62,500 nucleotides of DNA. Origin: Halisarca cf. caerulea. Taxonomy: Eukaryota; Porifera; Demospongiae; Chondrillida; Halisarcidae. Of this stretch, positions 1 to 62,500 are shown piece by piece. The notes below the pieces were generated by a model, which saw only the letters and a list, made by a program, of their open reading frames with translations, was not told the origin of the DNA and made no database searches. The position numbers were made by a program, and so were the translations under genes. Numbering within the stretch: position 1 is the stretch's first letter; every line of letters begins with the position of its first letter. The stretch spans positions 944,498-1,006,997 of the forward strand of contig CAUJGJ010000006.1 of assembly GCA_963170055.1 (NCBI GenBank). Direction: 5' to 3'.

Positions 1-625
1 ACCTCCGAGTTTTAACACAAATGTCCATTTGTAAGACATGGTATATCCTAATCTTACTTTCCTGATTAGGGGAAGATGCTGCTCCACTCCTCGGCTGTTA
101 TGGCGAAAGTTTTCTGGTCCAACAGGACAGCTGTGGCAACAAACGTCCCAACATAAACTGAACGGAAGGACCGAACATCTCCCCTAATCAGAATTCGAAG
201 TTTAGTCCTTAAAGGGTAATCTGTCAACGTTTCAAGCACATGCACAGGTAGAGGTTCAGATCTCCGCATTTTATGCCATAACTTTCTTATGAAAAAGAGC
301 TCTTCTCAAGCCCTTGGTCACATGACACCATGTGTTCTCAAGTAAAGAGAGGCTAATTTATACACATTTGCATGTGGAAGCTAGTTAGAGCTTTTGAAGC
401 TGAATCACTTTCAGATTTGCTCGCTCACAGTTTACTACGATCCATTTGCCAACTTGGTTGGCCAGAACCCTTTCTATTGATGGTGCAACAATTTTAATCT
501 TGAATACTAGGAAGGTGGTCACACAGCAAAAACGTGATAATTAGTATTAGGCATGACAATTTAATCGCATACCTGTCAAAAACACAAAATGTCCTTTGCA
601 ACCACGAATCTGCCATAACTCACCT
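1..625 (-). mobile_element. MITE family 2, truncated by window edge
   Basis: It ends with CCATAACTCACCTGCG, the family's terminal motif in reverse. The interior block around 60-250 (CCACTCCTCGGCTGTTATGG and following) matches the copy at 12.3 kb. No coding capacity. Confidence 0.5.
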
Positions 626-1192
626 GCGAACTTTGGCTACATAGTTACTATTATATACATTGTGTTGTTTAGCATGACAACGTGTCAAATTGAGATGGTA
701 CCATTATAGTAGTATTATTCTGTCATCTGCCATTTCCAAAAAAGAATTTATGCAGCTGACCAGAATCCAGTGGGTCCGCCATTCGGCTGACCAACACTTC
801 TCTGTAATCTTCGAAACTACTGAAACTGAGACCCGAGCCTCCAATAATCGACTATTACAGTTTAGGAGTATTTAAAGAAGACAACTGAAAACACATGTAC
901 AAACTAAGCAATGCCATTCAATGAAGGGTGGTATGCGTGGTGCATTGTATTTGGTCTCCACCTGGAAGCTGCTAATTGTATGCACTGCCAGTTGCATGGT
1001 CTCTTGATTAATTGTTTGACACTTAGCTATGGCTGAAAATATAGTCCTTCTAAGGTCACATTGACCACAGACTGTGACATTGTTTTAATCCATAACACAC
1101 TACTCAAATTTATATCACATGGGCTGTTATGGTATGAAGTATTACAATACAATAGATATGACATCATGGTAACATTAAGTAGCTAAGTATAC

Positions 1193-55133
<53,941 letters not shown>

Positions 55134-55628
55134 CACTGTCAGTTTTGTTTAACCAGATTTTGAATACTTCCTCAAATTCTTTGTTTTAACATCTACTTCA
55201 TGAACAATGGTGCATATTGATATATGATGGTTGTCTCCTTCAGAATGTTGATCAACTTGAGCCAGATATATTTATGTGCCAGTCTTATCAGTTTATAGTT
55301 TTTTCACTGTCAAGGACCTCTTAAGCTTTACTTTGCACCATTTCTTTATCTGTTGAGTGTGGGTACCCTTGTATTGTTCCACCACTGATGGCTTTAGATA
55401 CATTTTCAATTGACTATGTATTACTTGGAATGTTTTGGTTATAATCATCTCAAGAAGGCTTTCTGGTGTGGTCAAAACTGCCTAATATGTGGTTCCAAGT
55501 AAAGAATGGTTATGCATGTATTCCATGAAACTAAAATAGGAACTTGGGAAGGGGTCAGATACTATAATATAGTTTATAACAACTCACGATGTCGCTATGT
55601 ATGTTTGGATGAGCATGTGTGAATGAGG

Positions 55629-55641
55629 GGTGTGTGTTTGT

Positions 55642-55710
<69 letters not shown>

Positions 55711-55719
55711 TGTGTGTGT
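55629..55719. repeat. (TG)n microsatellite upstream of exon 1
   Basis: About 90 bp of interrupted TG, roughly 500 bp upstream of the putative start codon on the gene's 5' side. Confidence 0.9.
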
Positions 55720-57504
55720 TTGTCTTGTGAGGGATGTCTCTACATCTATTTGTCTTTCTGTATTTGCATAAGGTGAGATGTTTATTTTTACTGCTGTAAA
55801 CTTAAATAGTATACATGTAAGTATTGAAAAAAACCTCTTTAGAACATCACCATTGGTTCCACTACAATGTCCTGTTGCAATTGTGGTCAGTATATACGAT
55901 TTGTACAGAGACCAGTGAAACAGTTTCTAACATGTGTATTGTTGTATAGAGAGAGAGTAATGATGTAGCAAGTGACTTGTAAAGACTGTATATCATTTCA
56001 ACCCCTTTTGTTCGTGTTAAAATTTTTCGCATGTACGTCATCTTGCACGGACCACATTTATGGCTTTGTCATTTTGTTTGTTGTACTTTGCTTGTTTGGA
56101 TCAAATAAGCTTAGTAACTAGAAATATCCAACAAGCGAAGCAAGATTTGGTTGTGATTGCCTGTTTTGACCGTTTTTGAAGCTGTTTGCCAATGAACAGA
56201 ACTTCTACTGCTAAGTTGCTAGAGAACGTTGAAGAAGTCTTGACTATGCTTAATACAAGAGTATTTCTGCCTGGATTTACAAAAGTGTTCTGATCACTGG
56301 AGTAATCAGCTTCAAAGAAGTCAAACTCTAAAATAAGAAGGAGGCCTCCTGCCGCAAAGACAATGACCTAGAGTATTTGCTGGGAATGTATGCGCCGTGG
56401 ATCAGACTTGATCCTGTGCTGCTTTATATAGTTTTGTTGAGAGTTTTTTGGGCTGCCACTACCCTGAGAAGAATGATACACCACTGCAAAGTCTTCTTTG
56501 TAACAAAGATGGCACTGGAAGGCGAATGCGGGGAACTGTGTACAGCTTGCAATCCACAGAATCTGATCTATCTTTGCGTAGATCCATATGTTTGAATCAG
56601 GCACACACAAGACTTGAGATTTATCCAGTAATACATGCCTAATTCAGCCTAAAAAGCAACAAAATCTGCCGCTGAATTGCTCTAAACAAACAAACAAAAT
56701 AGAAACCATTTTTTGCGTTTCATGCATATTCATCGCATAATTACAGTTTTTTCCATACGCTAAGATTATATTTTTGCTTGCATCTTTCTTTATACACAAG
56801 CTATCGCTATGAAACCTATATTATTGAATTCAGTGTTAAATTTCCAATCGTTTGAATGGTCACACGTGAAAATCAGTGTAAGTTATTTTATTGTGTAAAA
56901 CTACAAGGCGAGCCACATTTGCGGTCTGTGCAAGATAAAGGGTTAGCACCCTGTTCGTTGATTTTCACAGATCATCTTGGTTTCCTTGTCCTGTGTATAC
57001 TTTGGCAGCACTCCTGTGGTCAGGCTAATTGTTTGTTGACAGTAAAAGTTAGAATATATGCAAAACAAACCATTCAGCATCCATTATAAACCACTGATGA
57101 TAAGATAGTGTGTTATCAGCACTTGCTAATGTAAGGATGATATGACATTGTGCTTATGAGTAATTATGTGTACAGTAAAACCTCTGTATTCCAACACGTA
57201 CCTTAACAATCAGACATTTTCTGTAACCAGACCCCCTCCCATATGACGAGGTACAGTCGCCATACTTATTACAATACATGATACGAGACAGTCCGTAATC
57301 TGTCATCCTCCCAATCTGACTGTTTCTTCCAAGCTTCATGAAGTGTCACATTACAGGTGATTCCCTGTATGTACCATAGGTTGGTTACTGAGGGTATTTG
57401 TGTCTCAATGACAAGGCATACCGGTACATGTTGTATTTGTCTCACTATTATCAATGTAACTAATGATGTCCTTCTATATTATTTATTTCGCACACATTAG
57501 CAAT

Positions 57505-57974
57505 GCATGTGGGACATGTCCACGTTATTTAGGAGGTGTGAAAATTTTGGTCTTTTTTACAGCCTTTGTTCTGAGATTGTAGAAGATTCAGAACATCAAG
57601 CAAGGGCTTAACATGTAGGTAGAGAAATAAATGTTTCAATAATTACCATTTTAAAAGATCTGGTTAGTTCACAAAGAAGTTAGTAAGGTTTTCCTAACAC
57701 CTACTGAAAATCAGAATGCTTTGGGCGCAACATGGGGGAATGCAGCTTCTATATAAGACTATTTTTGCACATAAATTGCTACAAAGTCAAAAATGTCACT
57801 AAACGCGGATTCAGTATTCGTATACGCCCGAATATCAGCCTGAATCACGAGATAAATACGTGACTAATAACTTATAGGCACCGAAAAATAACATTTTATC
57901 ACTATGCAAACACATTTTATCACTATGCAAACTGGGAAGCACTATCATAACAAATCTGGACATGTCTCACATGC
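57505..57974 (+). mobile_element. MITE family 1, copy 4 (shorter)
   Basis: The ends are GCATGTGGGACATGTCC and GGACATGTCTCACATGC. It is about 470 bp, so internally deleted relative to the other copies. The interior AACATTTTATCACTATGC is present twice in tandem at 57890-57930. Confidence 0.65.
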
Positions 57975-58521
57975 GAACTTGAGATGAAACTGTTTGCGAA
58001 GATAAACCCATTAAATCTTGTGGCCAGTACCTGTTGAAACTACTGTGATTTTGTAGACAAGTCACGGTGCCTGTGCATACTTATGTACACTTGGCATGGC
58101 ACTTATTTATTAAGTAGAAAGTCTCTGAAGCTGGAGATCATGTTAATTTTATGGAGATGCATGCATGCCATAATCACACTAAATAGAGTAGATTTTATGT
58201 ATGGTGCATGGCTGCTCAGTGTGTCAAGGGGATTTCCCCCCATATATATCTTTTTCTTCTTGTAAAGGTGCCAACCATGTGCCACTTAAGATAAATTAAA
58301 TATTCAAATTATGGCACCCCAATTGTGCATGCAGATGTAATGTGCAGAATTCACTTGTTGAAATCTGTGAGGCTGCATGATTCAAAACCCTGAAACAAAT
58401 TGCAGTTGTTTTTGCCCGTGGTAGTTCGAGACCATATGATTGAAAATGTTGGAGCAAATGAGCAAATGTTCACTTAGGCAAGATTCCTGTAGGGAAAGTG
58501 TGTGGATCAACTTATTCGCAC

Positions 58522-58661
58522 ATGACCATAAGTGCTCTTCTACTTCCCTGGTGGGATCTGTGGACGTATCCCATTAATTTCAACAGTGATGGGACATCAG
58601 GACGGCCATCTTTCTTCCAGGCCTTGTAGTGATACAGTGTAGTGATGGTAGGCTCCTCATC
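58522..58661 (-). pseudogene. Phosphatase D2-like fragment 3 (WPD-loop region)
   Basis: The frame reads DEEPTITTLYHYKAWKKDGR, then LLKLMGYVHRSHQG and ALMVMC. This is the PTP segment leading to the WPD loop and the start of the catalytic Cys motif. The loop is W-K-K-D-G-R-P rather than W-P-D-x-G-x-P, as seen in inactive D2 domains. The acceptor is CTCAACAG. The frame stops two codons after the Cys (TGC GAA TAA), unless a weak GTGCGA donor is used just before it. I found no exon with the C-x-x-G-x-G-R motif further down. Confidence 0.55.
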
Positions 58662-58861
58662 CTGTTGAGTGGTCAAAAGTGGCATATAAGTTTTGGAGTT
58701 TTTGTCTGATATCACTATTATTTGTTCTATGCATATACACACGTACGTATAATAGTGTTTTTTTTGCATGCTCATTATGTAATTGTGTATTATGGTATAT
58801 GTAGAGATTTCCCCTGATAGCTATAATTATGATTTTTTAGTGTTTGATGATGAACCCATTA

Positions 58862-59465
58862 TTAAGGTGGTGGGTCGGTTTGCCTACGCAATTTTTAAAA
58901 AAAATCTGAGCTGTTATATCAATACTACCGAACGATATTAGTGCCACTACTCTATTTTATCTTATTGAGTTAATTATAAGACCTGTGCAGGCCAAATATT
59001 AAATGAAAAAAGTCATACACTGAAGCAGAAATGAAGCTCTTCTCTTTAGCCATACTTTGACGCTTTATCGACTTGGAGTCAATTGCAACATAGCAAGTGT
59101 ATTTGGACCCAAACTTGTAGCTTACCCTCGCATTTAAAATCGTATGTATGGAACTTGAGAATCTCCTCGGTTTAACACAAAATCAACTATTTTGTGTTGC
59201 TGTGGGTGCAAAATCGCCATTTTGGGCATAGTTTAGGTGTTGTGGCGCAGTGTATGAACAGAATTTCTGGAAATCCTTTTACGATCATTCACCACACTTA
59301 GATGAATGCTTAGTCAAATTTTGATTATAACATTGGGCTTCATGCAGGAATATTGTGTCAAGAATGGTACGGCGATAATCGAGTATACGAGTAAGCCCTA
59401 TTCATGGCCTGATAATTATATTCATATTATAGCTGCTGCAAATCGCGGCTGACCAACTACCTTAA
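58862..59465. mobile_element. TTAA-flanked MITE (TTAAGGTRGT ends)
   Basis: The left end TTAAGGTGGTGGGTCGG and right end inverse TTAAGGTAGTTGGTCAG are imperfect inverted repeats starting with TTAA. 604 bp, no coding capacity. It sits between phosphatase fragments 2 and 3. Confidence 0.6.
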
Positions 59466-59663
59466 GTCTAAGTTGGTTACTTACTTAGTGATCGCATTAT
59501 CAATGAGTTACATGAATGTTAAAAATTCTTTTATTCATATTGATTTGCTGCTAGCAGGAATTTACGTATCTTAATTTTTCTGTTATGTACTATTAGTACA
59601 GACAAGAATGTCTATCTGTGTGGACTGTGTATCTGTGTATATCTATCTGAATGTGTATCAATA

Positions 59664-59702
59664 TGTGGACTATCACAGAATGTGTTTCTGTGATAGTCCA
59701 CA
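59664..59702. repeat. Perfect 17-bp hairpin
   Basis: TGTGGACTATCACAGAA and its exact inverse separated by 5 nt. It lies just below the phosphatase fragment 2 region. It could be a foldback remnant or a structured RNA; no further support. Confidence 0.6.
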
Positions 59703-59827
59703 CAGTGAGTTCATGCAGAGACCCTCTGTCAATGTGTTGATTATAAGGGACGATTTTGACGGCATGAGAATTTCTGTTGGCTGTCAACGTACATATGCAT
59801 TTGAGTACCACTTGATACACATAACTC

Positions 59828-59965
59828 TTCGATGCTGGAGACCTCGGTAATAGTGTAGCCATCTGTTTCTTCTGTCTTTAGAGCAGTCACTGTGATGCTG
59901 TGGGTACTAAAAGTTTTGCCTCAGCTGGTTCTTGTGGACAGAAGTGGATGCAACTTGTCTGCTCA
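59828..59965 (-). pseudogene. Phosphatase D2-like fragment 2, frameshifted
   Basis: Two adjoining frames carry the next PTP blocks. One reads CIHFCPQEPAEAKLLVPTA, corresponding to the usual C-x-x-Y-W-P region with the tryptophan missing. The other reads ITVTALKTEETDGYTITEV, corresponding to the V-x-L-x-x-E-E-x-x-x-Y-x-I-R segment. A frameshift lies near 59895. The phases do not fit fragment 1's donor. A transposon with GGCGTAGGAA ends begins only about 15 bp to the right. The colinear order supports the assignment; the broken frame supports pseudogene status. Confidence 0.5.
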
Positions 59966-59979
59966 GAAGAAATACATAT

Positions 59980-60928
59980 CATAGGCGTAGGAAGATGTTT
60001 TGAAGTGGGGAGGGGGGGGGGCAATGAACACCATGTAACATGAATCCTTTTTGTGTAACTAGCGTAATCGGTGCATGATGCCAACGTAACGATAGGATTT
60101 CTACGGTAGATTTGAGTTTGAGGATACATATATAACATTGTTTCTTCCAACTTTGGAGGAATGTTCAGTTCAGTTCAGTAAAATTTTAATTATTTAGACT
60201 GGAGATGCCACCAGCCCATGCAGTGGGCTACTACGTAGGCTCTCCGAGACAAAGAGTGACATAACAATACAAGTATAAACAATTAATGAAATATGCACAT
60301 GCATAAGCTACTGGACTGAAACTCTATAACAAGCACACATATGAAGAAAAATACTGGGCAAGGCACTTAGACTAAGAACATGCATGCACAGGCGTAGAGG
60401 ACAGTTCTAGACTCTACTCTGCCTGAAGAATACACTAACTATTGCTAAACTAATTGAAAAATAGAATGGATGAACCTCTTCAGCAGTACAAGATTTAGCC
60501 TGTGAATCACTCTATCTGTATACAAATCCTTGCAGTCTACTTGTTTTGAAGAACCAGGCAAAGACCAGCAGACAAACAAATCTACCAGTCACTTCTTACA
60601 GGCCGACAACGGCAAAACCGTGCTAAATGTGATTGCACAATAATTGCAAATGGCGGCTTGCGATAGGTAGCGGTATAATGCCAATTTATATGACTTAAAA
60701 CATCCTCTTTATGACAGAGTTTTACAATAAAACTTATATACTTTCTGTTGGAACGTAGTATACTCAAACTTTTAAATGTAATTTTTAGGTTACTTGTCAG
60801 ATTTTTTGATTATTTGAAAAATGAAGATGTAGAGCTCTTTGGGGGGGACAATGCCCCCCCACCTGAGAGTCAGGGAGGGCAAGTGCCCCCCCCCCCCCCC
60901 CCCCCCCCCCCCAGTTCCTACGCCTATG
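59980..60928. mobile_element. MITE family 3, longer copy inside the phosphatase remnant
   Basis: CATAGGCGTAGGAAG at the left and CTTCCTACGCC-type inverse (AGTTCCTACGCCTATG) at the right. A 26-base C run at 60887-60912 abuts the right end. The middle (60150-60740) may be a separate insertion with GTGGGCTACTACGTAGGC. Confidence 0.6.
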
Positions 60929-61011
60929 TATATTATGTTGAATTTGTGCATACTTTGTACAATGTCATACAGACCTATTCTTTTAATTATGTTCATGCAG
61001 GCCTGCCTCAC

Positions 61012-61156
61012 TCTTAGCTTCTTCCTCTTCCTCCTCTAGCTCACACAACACTACAACCACTCTGCATCCTTGTTCTCTGATGACAAACCAAGTGTCCTCT
61101 ATTGCACTCTTCGTGGGAGTCTGTGCTGCTATGAATCCACTTTGACCGTAGTAACC
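61012..61156 (-). pseudogene. Receptor-type tyrosine phosphatase D2-like fragment 1
   Basis: The fragment reads GYYGQSGFIAAQTPTKSAIE, then DTWFVIREQG and VVVVLCELEE. This matches the phosphatase stretch that normally reads as a DGY/IATQGP/T-x-x-DFW/V-x-M-L series. A possible acceptor (CCTAAG, phase 0) and donor (GTGAGG, phase 1) bound it. A run of glutamates follows the last strand. Known: the PTP catalytic fold has this order, and D2 domains are often inactive. Inferred: the 3' part of a receptor phosphatase gene or pseudogene on the same strand as the FN3 gene. Confidence 0.55.
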
Positions 61157-61201
61157 CTTAGGATCCAAGGTAGTTATATATTTATGCATATGATTGCATG
61201 G

Positions 61202-61202
<1 letters not shown>

Positions 61203-61279
<77 letters not shown>

Positions 61280-61321
61280 ATGCGTGCATGCGTGCGTGCG
61301 TGCGTGCGTGTGTGCGTGCGT
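61203..61321. repeat. (TG)n/(TGCG)n microsatellite
   Basis: About 75 bp of TG followed by TGCG/CATG units, next to phosphatase fragment 1. Confidence 0.9.
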
Positions 61322-61987
61322 GTACACATGCTATTACATCTCTGTATGTATAATTAAAACATATTTCAAAGCTTCACATTCCGTACCTCTATAGAACGTA
61401 TGTACTTCTGTAATACTTATATTATTGCATTATATCCGCATGTACATACCATCACATCTAGATATTGTGTTCCGACTCTGCCCCCCTCACCCCCCTCCCA
61501 CTCTACTTCATTACAATCTCACCCATCTTGAGACTATGTATGGCTCAGCATCTGTTCACAAAGGGAGTATGGGAGTCTGCACCATAAACTTTTTTATGAT
61601 GGGGCACCCCACCCCTGGAAAATTTTTAAGTTAAGGTCTACATAGGGGATACTTAGGCTAAAGACCTATCTACAGTTACTTAGAAGATCTCTCATATCCA
61701 CATAACTGTGGAGTCGAGATCTAAAAGTGTTTACAAAATCGTCACATACAAAACTCGGGTTGGTTGGGAACTACACATGGTCATGCATTGTATGCCTTCT
61801 TTGAGCACGTGAATGACCAACTATGCATGCTGGCGGCAGTTTTGTTTTATCTCATCCTCTGCATTTAATACTTTGTATTTGTTATTATAATCTTAAGGTA
61901 CATGCATTACTTGTACTTGCTGTCCTATTTTGTCCTGTTGATTCCATATATTGACCATGCATAGTTTTGCAATTTTCAGATCTTTCA

Positions 61988-62500
61988 GGCAGCGCAGGTG
62001 TGACATGTGCACATGTGCAGTGTCACCAAAATGGCCGCCCTAAAGTCGGCTGAAATTAACCCCCACTTTTCTTACGTTTATTAAGCTTAAAGAGTACAAC
62101 AAACCTATAAAACTTTAATTCAACTATTGAACGCTACAACAGTTCACTTAACGTTGTTGTCAAAGCTTCGCAAAGCCGAAAAAACGACGACAGATTCGGA
62201 CCTTCAAAATAGGTTAAGTGCGAAACCCGGTCATGTAAACGATCGTTCAGAGCAGCCATACTTTGTTAAGAACCTTCCAACAACAATATCTAAATTTTCA
62301 CCGTGTAAGAATTTACTATTCCTCTTCGTTCCTGAGATGTCCATCGAAGTGTTGTTTTTCATCCGAAGTAAAACCACAAACTTGTGCACATGTCAGGAAT
62401 GGGGCATGCTATCAAAATCTTACGCTGTGAAAATTTAGTTTTACCTGTAGTGATCTAACTCCCGCGACATGGCTCCTCTACACAATCGTTTAGATGACCG
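61988..62500 (+). mobile_element. MITE family 2, left end; runs off window
   Basis: It starts GCGCAGGTGTGACATGTGC and continues with ACCAAAATGGCCGCC, the family's subterminal motif. The 312-nt open frame inside (62127-62438) has no recognisable domain and is probably fortuitous. Confidence 0.45.

Larger units (their letters stand above)
55134..58521. other. Spacer between FN3 gene start and phosphatase remnants
   Basis: It holds a TG tract, a diverged pogo-type left end (57173) and MITE family 1 copy 4. The promoter of the FN3 gene should lie here, but I see no clear TATA box or initiator that would single out a start site. Confidence 0.5.

Noticed and set aside
690..875. 61-aa plus-strand ORF; considered as a further exon or gene
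   Set aside because: No FN3, C-module or other motif on either strand, and no phase-1 splice pair.
62127..62438. 103-aa ORF at the right edge
   Set aside because: It sits in a MITE family 2 copy, with no domain and no second coding sign.

Overview
The window is eukaryotic, almost certainly from an invertebrate animal. It is AT-rich, its coding exons are small and separated by kilobase introns, and it is crowded with DNA-transposon debris, a LINE and many TG/CA microsatellites. A marine, possibly non-bilaterian (sponge-like) source would fit the gene content, but the sequence alone cannot settle the species. There are no prokaryotic operons, CRISPR arrays, or recognisable rRNA or tRNA genes.

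One gene dominates. On the minus strand, from about 55.1 kb down to 1.2 kb and continuing past the left edge, I can place 24 coding exons with plausible splice sites. A signal-peptide exon is followed by two cysteine-bearing FN3-like modules, then by seven consecutive copies of a three-exon unit. Each unit is a short Cys module (C), a fibronectin type III domain of one subtype (B), and an FN3 domain of a second subtype (A). Every exon is a multiple of three (except the 79-nt start exon) and every junction is phase 1, so exons and whole units can be added or lost without breaking the frame. The visible coding part sums to 6,448 nt, about 2,149 residues. No transmembrane or cytoplasmic part is in the window.

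Upstream (58.5-61.2 kb, same strand) are three colinear fragments that read as the second (D2-like) domain of a receptor-type protein tyrosine phosphatase. They carry phase conflicts and a frameshift, so they look like the decayed 3' end of a neighbouring gene. Receptor phosphatases commonly have FN3 ectodomains, so the FN3 gene may be a tandem relative whose membrane and phosphatase parts lie off the left edge. That link is inference.

The introns are a transposon museum. The 9.6-kb intron between exons C2 and B2 holds a nested stack: a piggyBac-like element (TTAA targets, 31.9-37.4 kb) contains a LINE (PHD-finger ORF1, single in-frame TGA, then an endonuclease/reverse transcriptase ORF2), which is itself interrupted by a SINE-like insertion with a 6-bp duplication. 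Copies of one MITE family lie on both sides of the stack. The matching intron of unit 3 is only about 390 bp and works as an empty-site comparison. Other introns hold a Kolobok-like TTAA element with a decayed THAP domain (4.8-7.7 kb), a broken pogo/jerky-type DDE transposase (17.2-17.8 kb), mariner-, pogo- and hAT-like MITEs, a 500-bp foldback palindrome (46.8-47.3 kb), and a 340-bp tandem duplication that copies a splice acceptor (40.6-41.3 kb).
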